From: Hanleya hanleyi
Taxonomy: Eukaryota > Mollusca > Polyplacophora > Lepidopleurida > Hanleyidae
Reading direction: 5' to 3'
Assembly (NCBI GenBank): GCA_036873755.1
Contig: JAVTVY010025216.1
Span: 1-64,000, forward strand
Length of the DNA stretch: 64,000 nt
Part shown: positions 12,101-24,100 of the stretch, piece by piece
How the letters are laid out: every line of letters begins with the position of its first letter
How positions within the stretch are numbered: the stretch's first letter is position 1
Made by a program: the position numbers and the translations under genes
Notes under the pieces: model-generated
What the model was told of the DNA's origin: nothing
Seen by the model: the letters and a program-made list of their open reading frames with translations, nothing else
Databases searched by the model: none

Positions 12101-15100
12101 AGGCTATTTCACTTCAGTCCTGTAGAGTGAGTGAATGGCATTTAACGTCGCTTTCAACATTATTTCAGCCATATCACGACCAACCAACTAAGCACCACTT
12201 AGCCAAGTTGTGTTTCTGCTGATTCAACGAAGAAATCATTGAAGCAACATGGAACCAGACACCCTCCATCCAGCCCATAATACACCGAGGACAGCACCCG
12301 AAACACAGACAGGACACTTACATGGCGAGTGATATTACAGTGCTAGACATCATATTATCAATTTCCTGTTGCTTCTCAGCAAAATGCATTGAAGTAACAG
12401 GAACCGATACAGGGTATCCAGGATGGGTGTGAATATAACGTCCTGATCAGCGTACCGTGGCCCCGTCCATTGACCTTTGTCTGCGAGAAAAATCATGAAT
12501 AATGACGTGACCCTATGAAATCGAGCATGCCTGATATGAGACCATCTCTTTCTTTCTTAATTAATATCATTCTCGTCATGTTACATGAGCATTGGTATTG
12601 TCCCTACATATAGATATTCACAAGATTTTGAACACGTTAGGCCTACCTGTTATTAAAATATGTGAATAGGAAACTGAATTGAAGTTGGACCAGAAGAAAA
12701 GGCCCTCGTTAAGCATCATGCAAACAGAACTCTCTTTTGATTCTAAACAACAGATCCAAAGCATGTCAATGGGAACACTATATAAATGTGGTTCTATGTC
12801 TTTATTACTTTTTTATGTTGATCGGCTCTCCGCTCTCCGCCTTTTGCTCAAGGACGTCAACCAGTGTCTTGCCAGCATCACTGATCAATCCAGACATCTG
12901 TGCATAAAGACAATACCGAATATATTGGACAGCGTTGATTACAATTCCGATAAATTGTTAAATTTTAGTTCTTGGGGTATATTTTCTCAATTGTACAATT
13001 AATCCAATCATTTGTCGGATACAATATAACGCTATTTTTTGTTAACGGCGGTATGAACGTAGAGGGTTACTTATCCAAATATTCGATCACTGAAATTGAT
13101 TTCAATCGCCAAAATCTTTGAACAACAATCGCAGAAATGGTGGGGAAAATCGGCTTCATTTTAATCGTTAGACAGCCCAGATATAAGGGTAGATAAAGCT
13201 CGATTTAACCTATCTGTTGTAGTTTATAACTGTATGTTCAACATTGAAAATGCGTCCTCAAAATAGAATAATGGAATAATAGAATTATTAAAGCTAGAGA
13301 GCATCGTATATTTATCTTCTGATGTTATACCGCTGTATAAAATGTTCTGAAATATTTGATAGATTTCTTCGACCACTTATGGCCACTTGTCACTTGTCAC
13401 ATTTCAAACATAGTACATCAAACAGTATTTCGAATGCGGTTGGTCTGTGAATTACGGGCGTTGACTATTTCCAGTATAGCAAAGCTGTCAAGGATTCACG
13501 CGCATCACCTGCAGGCAACACCTGCACGCCCAAGAAATCAATACAATCTCATTGCGGATGCCATTTACACATTGTTAACGTTCATTATGCCATCGATGAT
13601 GACTGTTGGTGATTATGTTATAACACCCTATCGTGTTTTACCTGTCATTCGTTGTTTCACTGCTGATCAGGATATCTGGATCAATTTACGTTAATTACTG
13701 GAAATAAGAATTATAGGCCTACCCTTCTAAGCTTGCCTCCGCTGAATGCTGGGGTCAGCCAGTTCCTGTTGTGTCTCCAGTCATCGTCTCTCAACATCGT
13801 CAAAAAGTCAGTGACTGGAGGCTTGGACATTCTCACGATTCCAAAATCCTGTATAGAAAGGAGAAAATGTTGAACATGGAGAGAGATCGGAATAAATCAG
13901 AATTGTCGCATACTGCGCATGGTCTGCACATTCCCCAGTACTGATCATCTAATGTCTGCAACATCCGAAGTGTAAATTGCATCTATGAACCAATCTGGCT
14001 CAATAGCTCGTCCGCAGTATCTACGCCATTTCTCTTAATATTTCGACAGGAGTGGCCCGATATATAGGCCAACCAATCAATATCAGATTACGAAATTCAA
14101 AAATAAATGCCTAATCAATAAATTTTTATTAATATTTTCTTGCTTTGTTACTGTTGTTTTTTTCTATATTTTCTTAAATTTGATTTTTTTTTCTTGTAAT
14201 TTTTTATGCGTCAGAGGACTAAGAAAAAACTTATTCTATTTGAATTGTCTTGATCAAAATTTTATTGTTCTAAAATATATTTTCTTGCAAAATCTTATTT
14301 ACTTGAAACAAGAAATTTATACTTATTCTAGCTAAATTACCCTGATCACAACTTTAATGTTTTTTTTTTTACATCGTTTCATTTTCTTGAGGTAACAAAT
14401 TTGAACTCATTCTGTTTGAATTGTCTTGATTACATCTTTATTGTACAAGGCTATATCAAGCCTTTATTGTGCAAGACTATATTTTCATTGTCTTCGTTTC
14501 TTGGAATATGAAATTTAAACTTATTCTATAGCTGAATTTTCACACCTCGAAGTTATATTTTCTTATTTAAGCCTTTCACATTTATAATTGGTGATGAATT
14601 TGTTCGTGAAATTCACATGCTCCCGGTTCTGGCATGCAGTGTAATCCAGGTAATTCATTTTATATTCATGATTTTCCCCCCGTTTCTGCCTTCGGCATGC
14701 AGTGGCTTTGAATGTGACAACATTGAATTTGAACGTTTATAAATTTCGATTGTGAATAAACATATATGCCATTTATTACCTTCTACAGACAGGATGGTCG
14801 CTCATATAAAAAAGTTTCACAGTCATAAATAACAACCTTGCTTTGAATACAAATGATGGGCCAATATAATATTGGCGTAGACATTGAAGAGGAGTAGGGT
14901 CTTATATGTGTCTACAACCTATACTATTTTTTTACCCGTCTGTTGGGAAAGTTGTTGAACTCTTTCACGGTGATATCTCTGAGCATGTCGAGATCTCCCA
15001 CAATCAAACAGGGGTATATTCCCTCGTGAATCCTGCAAGACAACAAGAAAAATAGCAAGGTAATAAAGAACGATTTTTATTTGTCTGTCATTTTGGTGGA

Positions 15101-18100
15101 TGCGACTTCGATTTTATTCATTGGTTGGTTGATGTACTCATATTTCTTTATTCCCTACATTACTTAGACGATTGTTTTTATTAAAATAGATCATTTTTTA
15201 TACTCGAACGTTTAAAATAGTCTCTATTATAAGCTGAAATAGAAGCGTTTTAACCTTTATCTTACAAAGAGCGATATAGTTTCTTACATCTTATATTAAC
15301 TTCAAGCCCTCGGAACTGAAGTGCAAAAACATGATATACTCACCCATATATTTTTCCATATTTCTTCACCCACTCTGCATTCGCCTCATTGAATCCCTGC
15401 CGGTAACAATAATGATACTTAGTCATCAATAAAACGAGAATTCACTTCTACTGATCAAGGATTCTGGAAATCCGGTGTTCTGAATCATTGAATATCGCAA
15501 AATACATGTACCAGGAACCGTTTGCGGTCAAAACAGGATGTATTTAATCAGATAACTGTTTTAGAGAAATGTAGATAGGTTTCGGGCCATCAGAGGAATT
15601 TATGCTTACAAGCGTCTGGTCCGTCATTCATAATTCAGCCGTCGTCCATTAGAGAATATCCGCGTCCATAATCCAAAGATCTATTTCATATTCCATATAA
15701 CAGTATTAGCACCAAATTCAAAAAGACAATCCTAGTATACATAAACATAGGCTTGTTTCCTGCAAGAGAGAAGCGGTCAACAGTTTTCAATGATGCCGGC
15801 AAGACATCATGATGTTCCAAAACTATCAAATCCGTATCGCTGATCAGTATTCTTAATCCATAATATTCGTTGTAAAGTCGTCATCTAAAGAATGATGGAT
15901 CTCAGTCACGCTTTGATTGTGCCTGTTCATATGAGTACCATGGGGATCTTGAAGTACATGGGTTCATACGGCCCCTAGCCCCGGGTTAAGCGGAATTAGA
16001 CACAAGTTACGAAACGTAACACCATATATCTTGCACGCTACGCTCGTATATTTAAATCACATATCTGACTGGTGGAACTTAATTGCACGTCAGTAGTAGT
16101 GTTAGGTGAAATGGGCGCACTGGCGCCTCACTGCGCATGCGCGAGAAAAGAAAATGGGGCGGTATTGGGGCGGTGTGCGCAGGAGTGTTGTGCGCAGGTA
16201 TGACGTCACTTCCGTTTTGGGGTCTAGGGGAGTCCCTAATGGGCCGATGGAGTCGTATGAGGTATCCATGTGCAGCATTCATGAAGGAGCATCGGACTGG
16301 ACTAGTGGCTTGGGCGTTGTCACCATTCTGCGCATGCGCGGTGGCCAAAGGGTATGGAAATAGACGTGTTGGGATCTAGGGGAGTCCCTAATGGTCCGAT
16401 GGAGTCGTATTAGGTATCAATGTGAAGCATTCGTGAAGGGGCATCTGACTGGACTAGTGTGTCGTTCGTTGTCACCATTCTGCGCATGCGCAGACAGGGA
16501 ATTGTGGGAAAAGTGTGTGGAAATAGACGTTTTGGGGTCTAGGTGGGTCCCTGGTGGGCCGATTGGGTCGAGTGAGGTATCCATGTGAAGCAGTCGTGAG
16601 GGAGTATCCGACGGGGCGGGTGTAACGTGGAACTGACGTCATGCTGCGCATGCGCAGTAGAGAAAGAGTATGGAAATAGACATTTTGGCGCCGACAGGGG
16701 TCACTATGGGTCCGATGGAGTCGTATGAGGTCTTATGTTGAAGTTCTGTGAAGCAGCATCCGATTGGACTCAGGGTTCGTCCGTGTGCAACGGTCTGCGC
16801 ATGCGTAGTCTGGCCGTATTATAGAAAGCAGGCATGTTGGGGGATGCGTGGTGGTGTGTTTTAACCCACCACTAGGGGTCCATGGTTGTGGTTGGGTGGG
16901 TTGTGACGTCACTTCCGGGTTTCACTAAAACTACCTCCAAACATAGAAGAGTTCCAATATTCCCCGTAGACGTCCGTATGTTCAACCTCCGGGGTTTTTC
17001 CCGGCCCGGCCCGGCCCGGCCCGCCCCGGCCCGGCCCGGCCCGCCCCGGCCCGGCCCGCCCCGGCCGCAGCGCGCGCGCGGCTTCTCCGGAATTGCGCGT
17101 CATCACCGGCAGTGCGGGGTTGAAATATCGGGTCAAAAGGTCAAAGGTCACATCCAGGTCAAAAGGTCTCCCTTTCGGCAAGGTTCGGAGGGGACAATGT
17201 TGCGGCATCGATAGTCAGAGCTTGAACCCCAAAAGGGGATTGTAAATGAACGTGGGAAGGATGGGCAGTTCCATTTGGACCAATCAGCGGTCGAGAAAAA
17301 AGAGCCAATGAGCGATCGATAAAAGAACCAATGGACGGGTACTAGGATTTCGCTCACGTCTACGCCTACATCCAGGTACTGGGATGCTTTCGCCTACGTC
17401 CGCGCCTACATCCGGGTTCTTGTACACCCGGGTAAGTTTTTGTGGACATGGATGGGTTACCTTTGGCTCCATTCTAGGCCACTGATTGGCTAATACGGTG
17501 TTCAAAGCCAGTTTCATGCATTATGCTCACATAACTTATAGTAATAAACTTCATCTATACGTGTTGGACGAGTCTTCACTCACCGTCTTCCTTTACACGC
17601 ACCTCAATGAAATGCGCGCTCCAAACCTAGACCAAAACATGTACTTGGTCTGTGGGCTGATTTCATTGGCTCTCTATTTTACTATAGTGCTCTTGCATTC
17701 TAACATTGATGGGTTACATTTTGGCCCCATCCTACACCACTGATTTCAGTTTGACTGAATCTCCACATTGGGTATTTATACATTATGAATAAAACACACA
17801 AGACAGGGGTTTTTTTTGTAAGATCTCATTTTTTTTATTCAGTGAACAACAACAACGTGAGAACAACCACGTGAAAACTGAAGCCCAGAACAAGGGGCTT
17901 GTACACTGAAAGAACTGAAGCCCAGTAAAGGGGGCTTGTACATTGAAAGAACTTAAGCCCAGAACAGCGGGCTTGTAAACTTAAGCCCAGAACAGCGGGC
18001 GTGTGTACATTGAAAGAATTCAAGCCCAGAACAGGGCGTGTACATTGAAATGATGGGCGGCCCAGTCATATACAAATACATCGCGGTCCTCGGCCTTGGG

Positions 18101-21100
18101 GTACTCGTCAAACATCTGTACGATGGTAGATAAGGGTCTTCCCCGGCATCGATGGTACAGGCAAAACAAGCAATATTGTCCGCACACGCTACTGGTCAGA
18201 CTTTGCAACGTTTGACTGTTCCAACACCACGTCTCTGTGCCTTGATCCATGAAGTCTGTTAAATCGGGATGGAGGGGTGGCAGGCCGTAAGGGTCAAAGT
18301 ATTCACCCTGCTGTTCTGTCAAGTACACGCCCACCCAATGTTCACCGGGCCGATCCATCGGGTCCGTGTTGAGAACGTAAGCAGCAGGAAACATACGGTC
18401 TAATGGGAACACATCTCGGGCGAACACCCCTTGAAAGACCATATGTGTCTCTGGGTCATTCTCCAGCACGGTGGTTATCTGGTCTGTATCCATGTTAGGT
18501 GGAGAAGTCACACAGCACGTTGCGCGCCTTGTCCACTTGAATGATGTTGTCAAACTCGGCGTAGCAGATCACATTGACGGTGCTCCGGAGGGCTCGTTGA
18601 AAGTGGATTTCCAACCGTAAATTGCCTTGCTTGGCGAGGGCCAGCTGATGGTCGTTCTCTAAGGTGGGGGTCAAATCGAAACAGAACAACGTGTATCCGT
18701 TCCCGTAGTCCTCCCGACTGATGAAATTCCCTTCGTCCTGGTTGATTTGACCGGTGGCTGTAAACAGGCTCTGATAGGCTCGAATGAAATTCGCGCGCCC
18801 AAAGTTCGGTGTTAAGGCCGTGGCTGGCACCTGTTGTCCATCCACATGCAGGGCCACAAAATTGATGCCGAAATGTTTAAAGTCAAACGGATTCTCTGGG
18901 TAGGCTCCACTGAAACTGGTATTTTCCACACAGGCCAGGATCAATCGCTTGGGTAGTTCCCCCAGGAGCAGGTTGTCTTTGTTGGCGCTCATATTTCCAG
19001 CAGACACAGAGAACACTTTGGTTTGCACACGTCGGATAGGGTACTGGGCTGGTTTTGTTTCCAAGGCTGTCATGTGTCCCAATTGAACGGCTGGATTCGG
19101 TTTCACTTTTCGGACATACAGGAATGCGTCTTCGGTGACAATCTTATAGTCAGCTGCATGCGCCTCTACGTTAGTGGCCATCAAGGCGAAGGTCGGAGGC
19201 GCCCGTATCAGTCGGATTTTGATGGGGATCTTGTTCAAGAGGCATCGGTCTTGCATGAACATGTCTGCGTGCAGTCGACCTATGAGATCCACCGAGACGC
19301 CGTTCGCGGTCAAAGCCTTCCGTTTGCTATATCCCGTATTGTCGTTCTCTGCGCCCATGTGCTCGGCTTTGTCCTGGTAGAATAAAGCGGCTGTCAGTTG
19401 AGATTTGTTAGCCTCTCGTCCATGCGACAACAGCGTCTCGATGTAGGCTCGATAGGGGTACGTGTTGGTCGAGTCACTGATGAGTTTGTCGCTGAGAAAT
19501 ATATCCACCTGTTGAAACATCGAGTGCAGCCAGAGATTCGTCGGGCCCACCGTTGCTTGGTCGGCGATTCTGGTGCCATCTCCATTGACGATCTTGGCTT
19601 TCACATACAAGTATGTATGGGCTAAATCCACATAGGCCGTATCCGCATTACTGATGGTGAACTCGATGGGCCCTGTTGCGTTGATGCTGGACAGCGGGAG
19701 ATGCTCCACCCATAATCCTTGTTCGGCACTGGTCTGTGTGGGCGGGACGGTCCACAAATCAAATTTACTGTTGGTGGAGGGGCAGGACTCGGCGTGGATC
19801 AAGGACATGTTTTAAGAAAAGATATCCCGGGTCTTCGATGTGCGTCGTCGCTGGGTCGGTCGTCGACTGGTGCGTGGTCTCGATGGGGCAGGTCTTTTAT
19901 TCCCTACGGTGCGTTGTGCTTTGGCCACCAAGACGCCTCCCGCTTCTTTGGCCCGCCGTTTCAAGGCTTCTTTGGGTGCCGTACCCCCCAAGACATCACC
20001 GGCCACTTGCAGTCCACTGCGTACCGCTTGTTTGCCGATTGCTTTCACCCCACGCGTCACCAAGGGCAGGAACGTTTTGACGATGCTCCCGAGTATGTTC
20101 CCCAGTCCATGTCCACGTTGCATGCGTGCACCACTAAAAACCGGAAAGCCACCCCCGGCCTGTTGGGCATAATAGTCCATATAGCTGCGTGCATCGCACT
20201 CGTAAGGCACCTTCATTATACAAAGTGGGGAGCACGTGCTTGTCGAAAATGAAGTGTCACCACCACTTTCCCGCGTTCGAATGCCACCGGTCGTCCCGTG
20301 TCATCTCTTATATCCACCGTGATCGTGTTGATGTGGGTTTGTCGTACGGGCAGGTAGAGCATGTGGGTGAAAATGTGGATGACTTGATCTCCATACAACT
20401 TTTTAATGGGCACCACCCGTAACAGAGGTGTGGTGATATCGCCCACGATGTGGTTGTCCACCACGTCCGAGTAGACGTAGAGTCCGTACATACCCGACTT
20501 CATATCCATCCGGATCTCGCCTTGGTGGGCGGTGGGACCAGCGAACGTCCGTAGATCGAAACCCAGCATTTGCTGTAGGATAGGACTCAGTACGACACTC
20601 GCGTTGGCGGTGACGATAAGCTCTGCCTTGTCGTTGTGTGCGTTGTAATCGAAGTTCACGTGATTCTTGAAGGGATAGTATTTGTGTATTTGTGACCTCC
20701 CATAGAGCCTTATAATGCAACAGTCTTGACAGCCCACCCATGAACTACTTGGGAGTATCGTATTGGCCTTCGGGGAGTGTGAGTCGGGTGTCTTTTCTTT
20801 CGTAGGTCACCTCGTACCACACTTCATTGGCTCGCACGTTGTACCACGAGTAAGGGTATTGGATATCCACGAGGCCACATTCCCATCGTCCAGGTAAATG
20901 CAACGGTTGCGGTAAATGGGTCACGTACTTGGCCACGGTGTTGTCAGGAAACACATCCAGCGAACTGTTACTGGGTAGGGTGAGGTAAAACATGGCGACT
21001 GAGCTGTCCTGCTGCTGCTGTTGGTTTTAATAGGTGTTCCAGGCCTTGGGCGGTTGTGCCCGGCGTCGTGTTCGTCGCGTTGACTTGCTACGTGTCAAGC

Positions 21101-24100
21101 CTCTGGAGATGTGGGGTGTCCTGATCAAGGTTGGTTTTTTAAAGGTTTGAAAAGAAGGTGCCCGTTGTGGTGGTGGTGTTTTGGGGGGTGACTCCGATTC
21201 CCAGTCGGATTCCCAAGAAGGTAGTGGGCCACTCGGCGATTGCTGGGTTCGCTGCATAAAGGCCCAGCGGTGGGGGTTCCCCACCAATTCCTGTGGTACA
21301 TGCATGTCTTTCAAGCCTTGAGCGAAGACCTCCCATCCTCGAGGATCCGTGTGCGACCTGCGTTTACGCATCAGATCATTCACTAAATCCGTCATGTGCG
21401 TTCCGGGGACCACCTGATTCTGTACCAGGAGTTCGCCTTTATCATTCCAAGTCATGTTAGGATTCTGTTTCATCCGTTGTAATACCAGGCCAGCTTGTTT
21501 CTTGAACGATGCAGGTACACTCTTCAGGACTTCGTCTTCCACCCACTGTGGGGCTGTGGGTGGTACCCCTGGTAATGGCGGATGTTGGAGCGGTGCTGAG
21601 GTCGGCGGTGTGTCACGTAGTGGTGGTGCTGGTGGTGGGGTAGAGAGGGTTTTGTATTGGTCCATGAACGTCATGGGGCGCGAAGGAACAATGTAATGAA
21701 TGTGGTCAACGCTTCAAACGACGCAGTCAGTGAAGACGGCATCAGCGTTTGATTCATGGTCCGTCTCTACGGTTTGGGCGACAACTTCCTACTGAAGAGG
21801 AGCCGCGGATGGTCAGACCCAGTGAAGATAAGCCCGGGGAGACGAACGCCACTGGTGATGCGATCACGAAGAGCCCGCCTATACCCACAGTTCAGAAGAG
21901 CCTAGATATCCAGCCAGTCCCTAGCATTGCTGTTGCCAGTCATACGCCTGACGACATCGGACATTTTCTGGAAGATGCAGATCTGTTACAGGACGCCCAT
22001 CCAGTGAATGACATCTATCGGCGCCAATGGCCCATGATACGGCACATTTTCCACCGTGATCGCCCCATTCCAGATATCTACAATTTCCCACTGACCGACC
22101 TCACCCGTCTACGCAGCTACGTGGAAGCCATTTTCAATGACCAAGCTACGGTCTTCAGATTGAATGTCGCTTTCGGGTACATCTTACGTCACAAGGAGAC
22201 GCACCAGTTACGGTATTATTATGCCAGTAATAACAGCCATGTGTTTGACCAGTCGCTCACCATCATTAACCGGGCGTCGCTAGAGACGATGCTGGAGAAA
22301 CTGGACACTGTGAATCCCTTGAGATGGGCACATCGTTAACGCCCCAACACACAATGGGTCGTAGAGAGGGTCACCAATGCTACGTTTTTCGTTACCAAGC
22401 TGACCGACCACCCCCATCGGCTGAATGCGTCACCCTTGCACTGATGAATAGCATAACATGCCGTATATACTCTCTATGTCTACATGCTGATCGTTGACTT
22501 GAGCTCTGTAAACATTAAATGTGACGGTGCGTTAAATAATAAAACATGATGTTTGATATTTCAAATTTGTTTTGCTGTGGACATACTAAACATACCCAGG
22601 GCGGTTCCCCCAGCCTGAGTATGGTGTAACATTGGGATAATAAACTGTATAAGCCTTGCTCAACTTGTTGTTATTCATGACAACCGCTTTCCGCTATACT
22701 TGGATGAAATATATACCCCGATGTGATATAGTGCCCTTGCACACTTCCGGATAACCCGCGCGCGCGCGCGCACTCGGCCGGAGTAACTCGCGCGCACGTG
22801 CTGCGGCCGGGCCGGGGAATACCCCGGAGGCTGAACATACGGACGTCTAAGTAAAAATTGGAACTCTTCTATGTTTGGAGGTAGTTTTAGTGAAACCCGG
22901 AAGTGACGTCACAACCCACCCAACCACAACCATGGACCCCTAGTGGTGGGTTAAAACACACCACCACGCATCCCCCAACATGCCTGCTTTCTATACTACG
23001 GCCAGACTACGCATGCGCAGACCCTTGCACACAGACGAACCCTGAGTCCATTCGGATGCTGCTTCACAGAGCTTCAACATAAGACCTCATACGACTCCAT
23101 CGGACCCATAATGACCCCTGTCGGCGCCAAAATGTCTATTTCCATACACTTTCTCTACTGCGCTTGCGCAGCATGACGTCAGTTCCACGTTACACCCACC
23201 CCGTCGGATACTCCCTCACGACTGCTTCACATGGATACCTCACTCGACCCAATCGGTCCACCAGGGACCCACCTAGACCCCAAAACGTCTATTTCCACAC
23301 ACTTTTCCCACAATTCCCCGTCTGCGCATGCGCAGAATGGTGACAACGAACAACACACTAGTCCAGTCAGATGCCCCTTCACGAATGCTTCACATTGATA
23401 CCTCATACGACTCCATCGGACCATTAGAGACTCCCCTAGATCCCAACACGTCTATTTCCATACCCTTTGGCCACCGCGCATGCGCAGAATGGTAACAACG
23501 CCCAAGCCACTAGCCTAGTCCGATGCTCCTTCATGAATGCTGCACATGGATACCTAATACGACTCCATCGGCCCATTAGGGACTCCCCTAGACCCCAAAA
23601 CGTCTATATCCATACCCTTGGGCCACCGCGCATGCGCAGAATGCCGATATTTCAACCCCACACCCAGCCCATCAGATGTCCCTTCACGAATGCTTCACTT
23701 TGATACCTCACTCGATCCCATCGATCCACTAGCGGTCCCTACAGATTGCCGAACACTTCCACGAAAACCCACGGTTTTGGGACTACTTTCGGTCCGCGGA
23801 GGCAGACCGCATCACCGCCAGACCGCATCACCGCGGAGAAATACATACCCCCAAGGTCACGCCTCATTCACCCAGACCGGAAGTGACGTCATACCTGCGC
23901 ACAACACTCCTGCGCACACCGCCCCAATACCGCCCCATTTTCTTTTCTCGCGCATGGGCAGTGAGGCGCCAGTGCGCCCATTTCACCTAACACAACTACT
24001 CACGTCTCATGTGATATCAGCCACCTGGCCACAAAGTTAACAACAGAAGAGTCTAGATCCCACATAGCTTTATTGAAGTTTCTCCGTGTAATTGGCGATG

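Larger units (their letters stand above)
16092..17077. repeat. Left terminal inverted repeat
   Basis: It matches the complement of about 22756-24000. It contains four ~155-bp sub-units starting near 16213, 16368, 16530 and 16682, each with 'GGGTCTAGG.GAGTCCCTAATGGGCCGATGGAGTCGTATGAGG'-type sequence in pieces. The inner end is a GGCCC run. The left copy is about 250 bp shorter than the right copy, which has an extra unit and a private segment at about 23735-23880. Confidence 0.88.
16092..24000. mobile_element. Miniature Polinton/Maverick-type virus-like element (7909 bp)
   Basis: The termini are AGTAGTAGTG and (inverted) AGTAGTTGTG, with an exact 6-bp direct duplication outside. Both are as described for Polintons (AG...CT ends, 6-bp duplications). 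Long inverted repeats enclose a compact gene block that is GC-richer than the flanking host DNA. Minus strand, 5' to 3': Pro-rich conserved protein, minor capsid protein (broken), pX/pVI-like protein, major capsid protein, adenain-like protease. Plus strand: an N-terminal stub of the polymerase-type frame. Family members are usually 15-20 kb and also encode protein-primed DNA polymerase B, RVE integrase and an FtsK-like ATPase. None is seen here, so replication, integration and packaging would have to be supplied in trans. It lies within intron 2 of the P450 gene. Confidence 0.9.

Noticed and set aside
16079..16588. Several open frames in both inverted repeats of the Polinton-type element
   Set aside because: They follow the 155-bp tandem units and appear in many frames on both strands. 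GC-rich repeats without stops explain them.
19023..20252. Long plus-strand frames opposite the capsid and core genes
   Set aside because: Antisense shadows of the real minus-strand genes.
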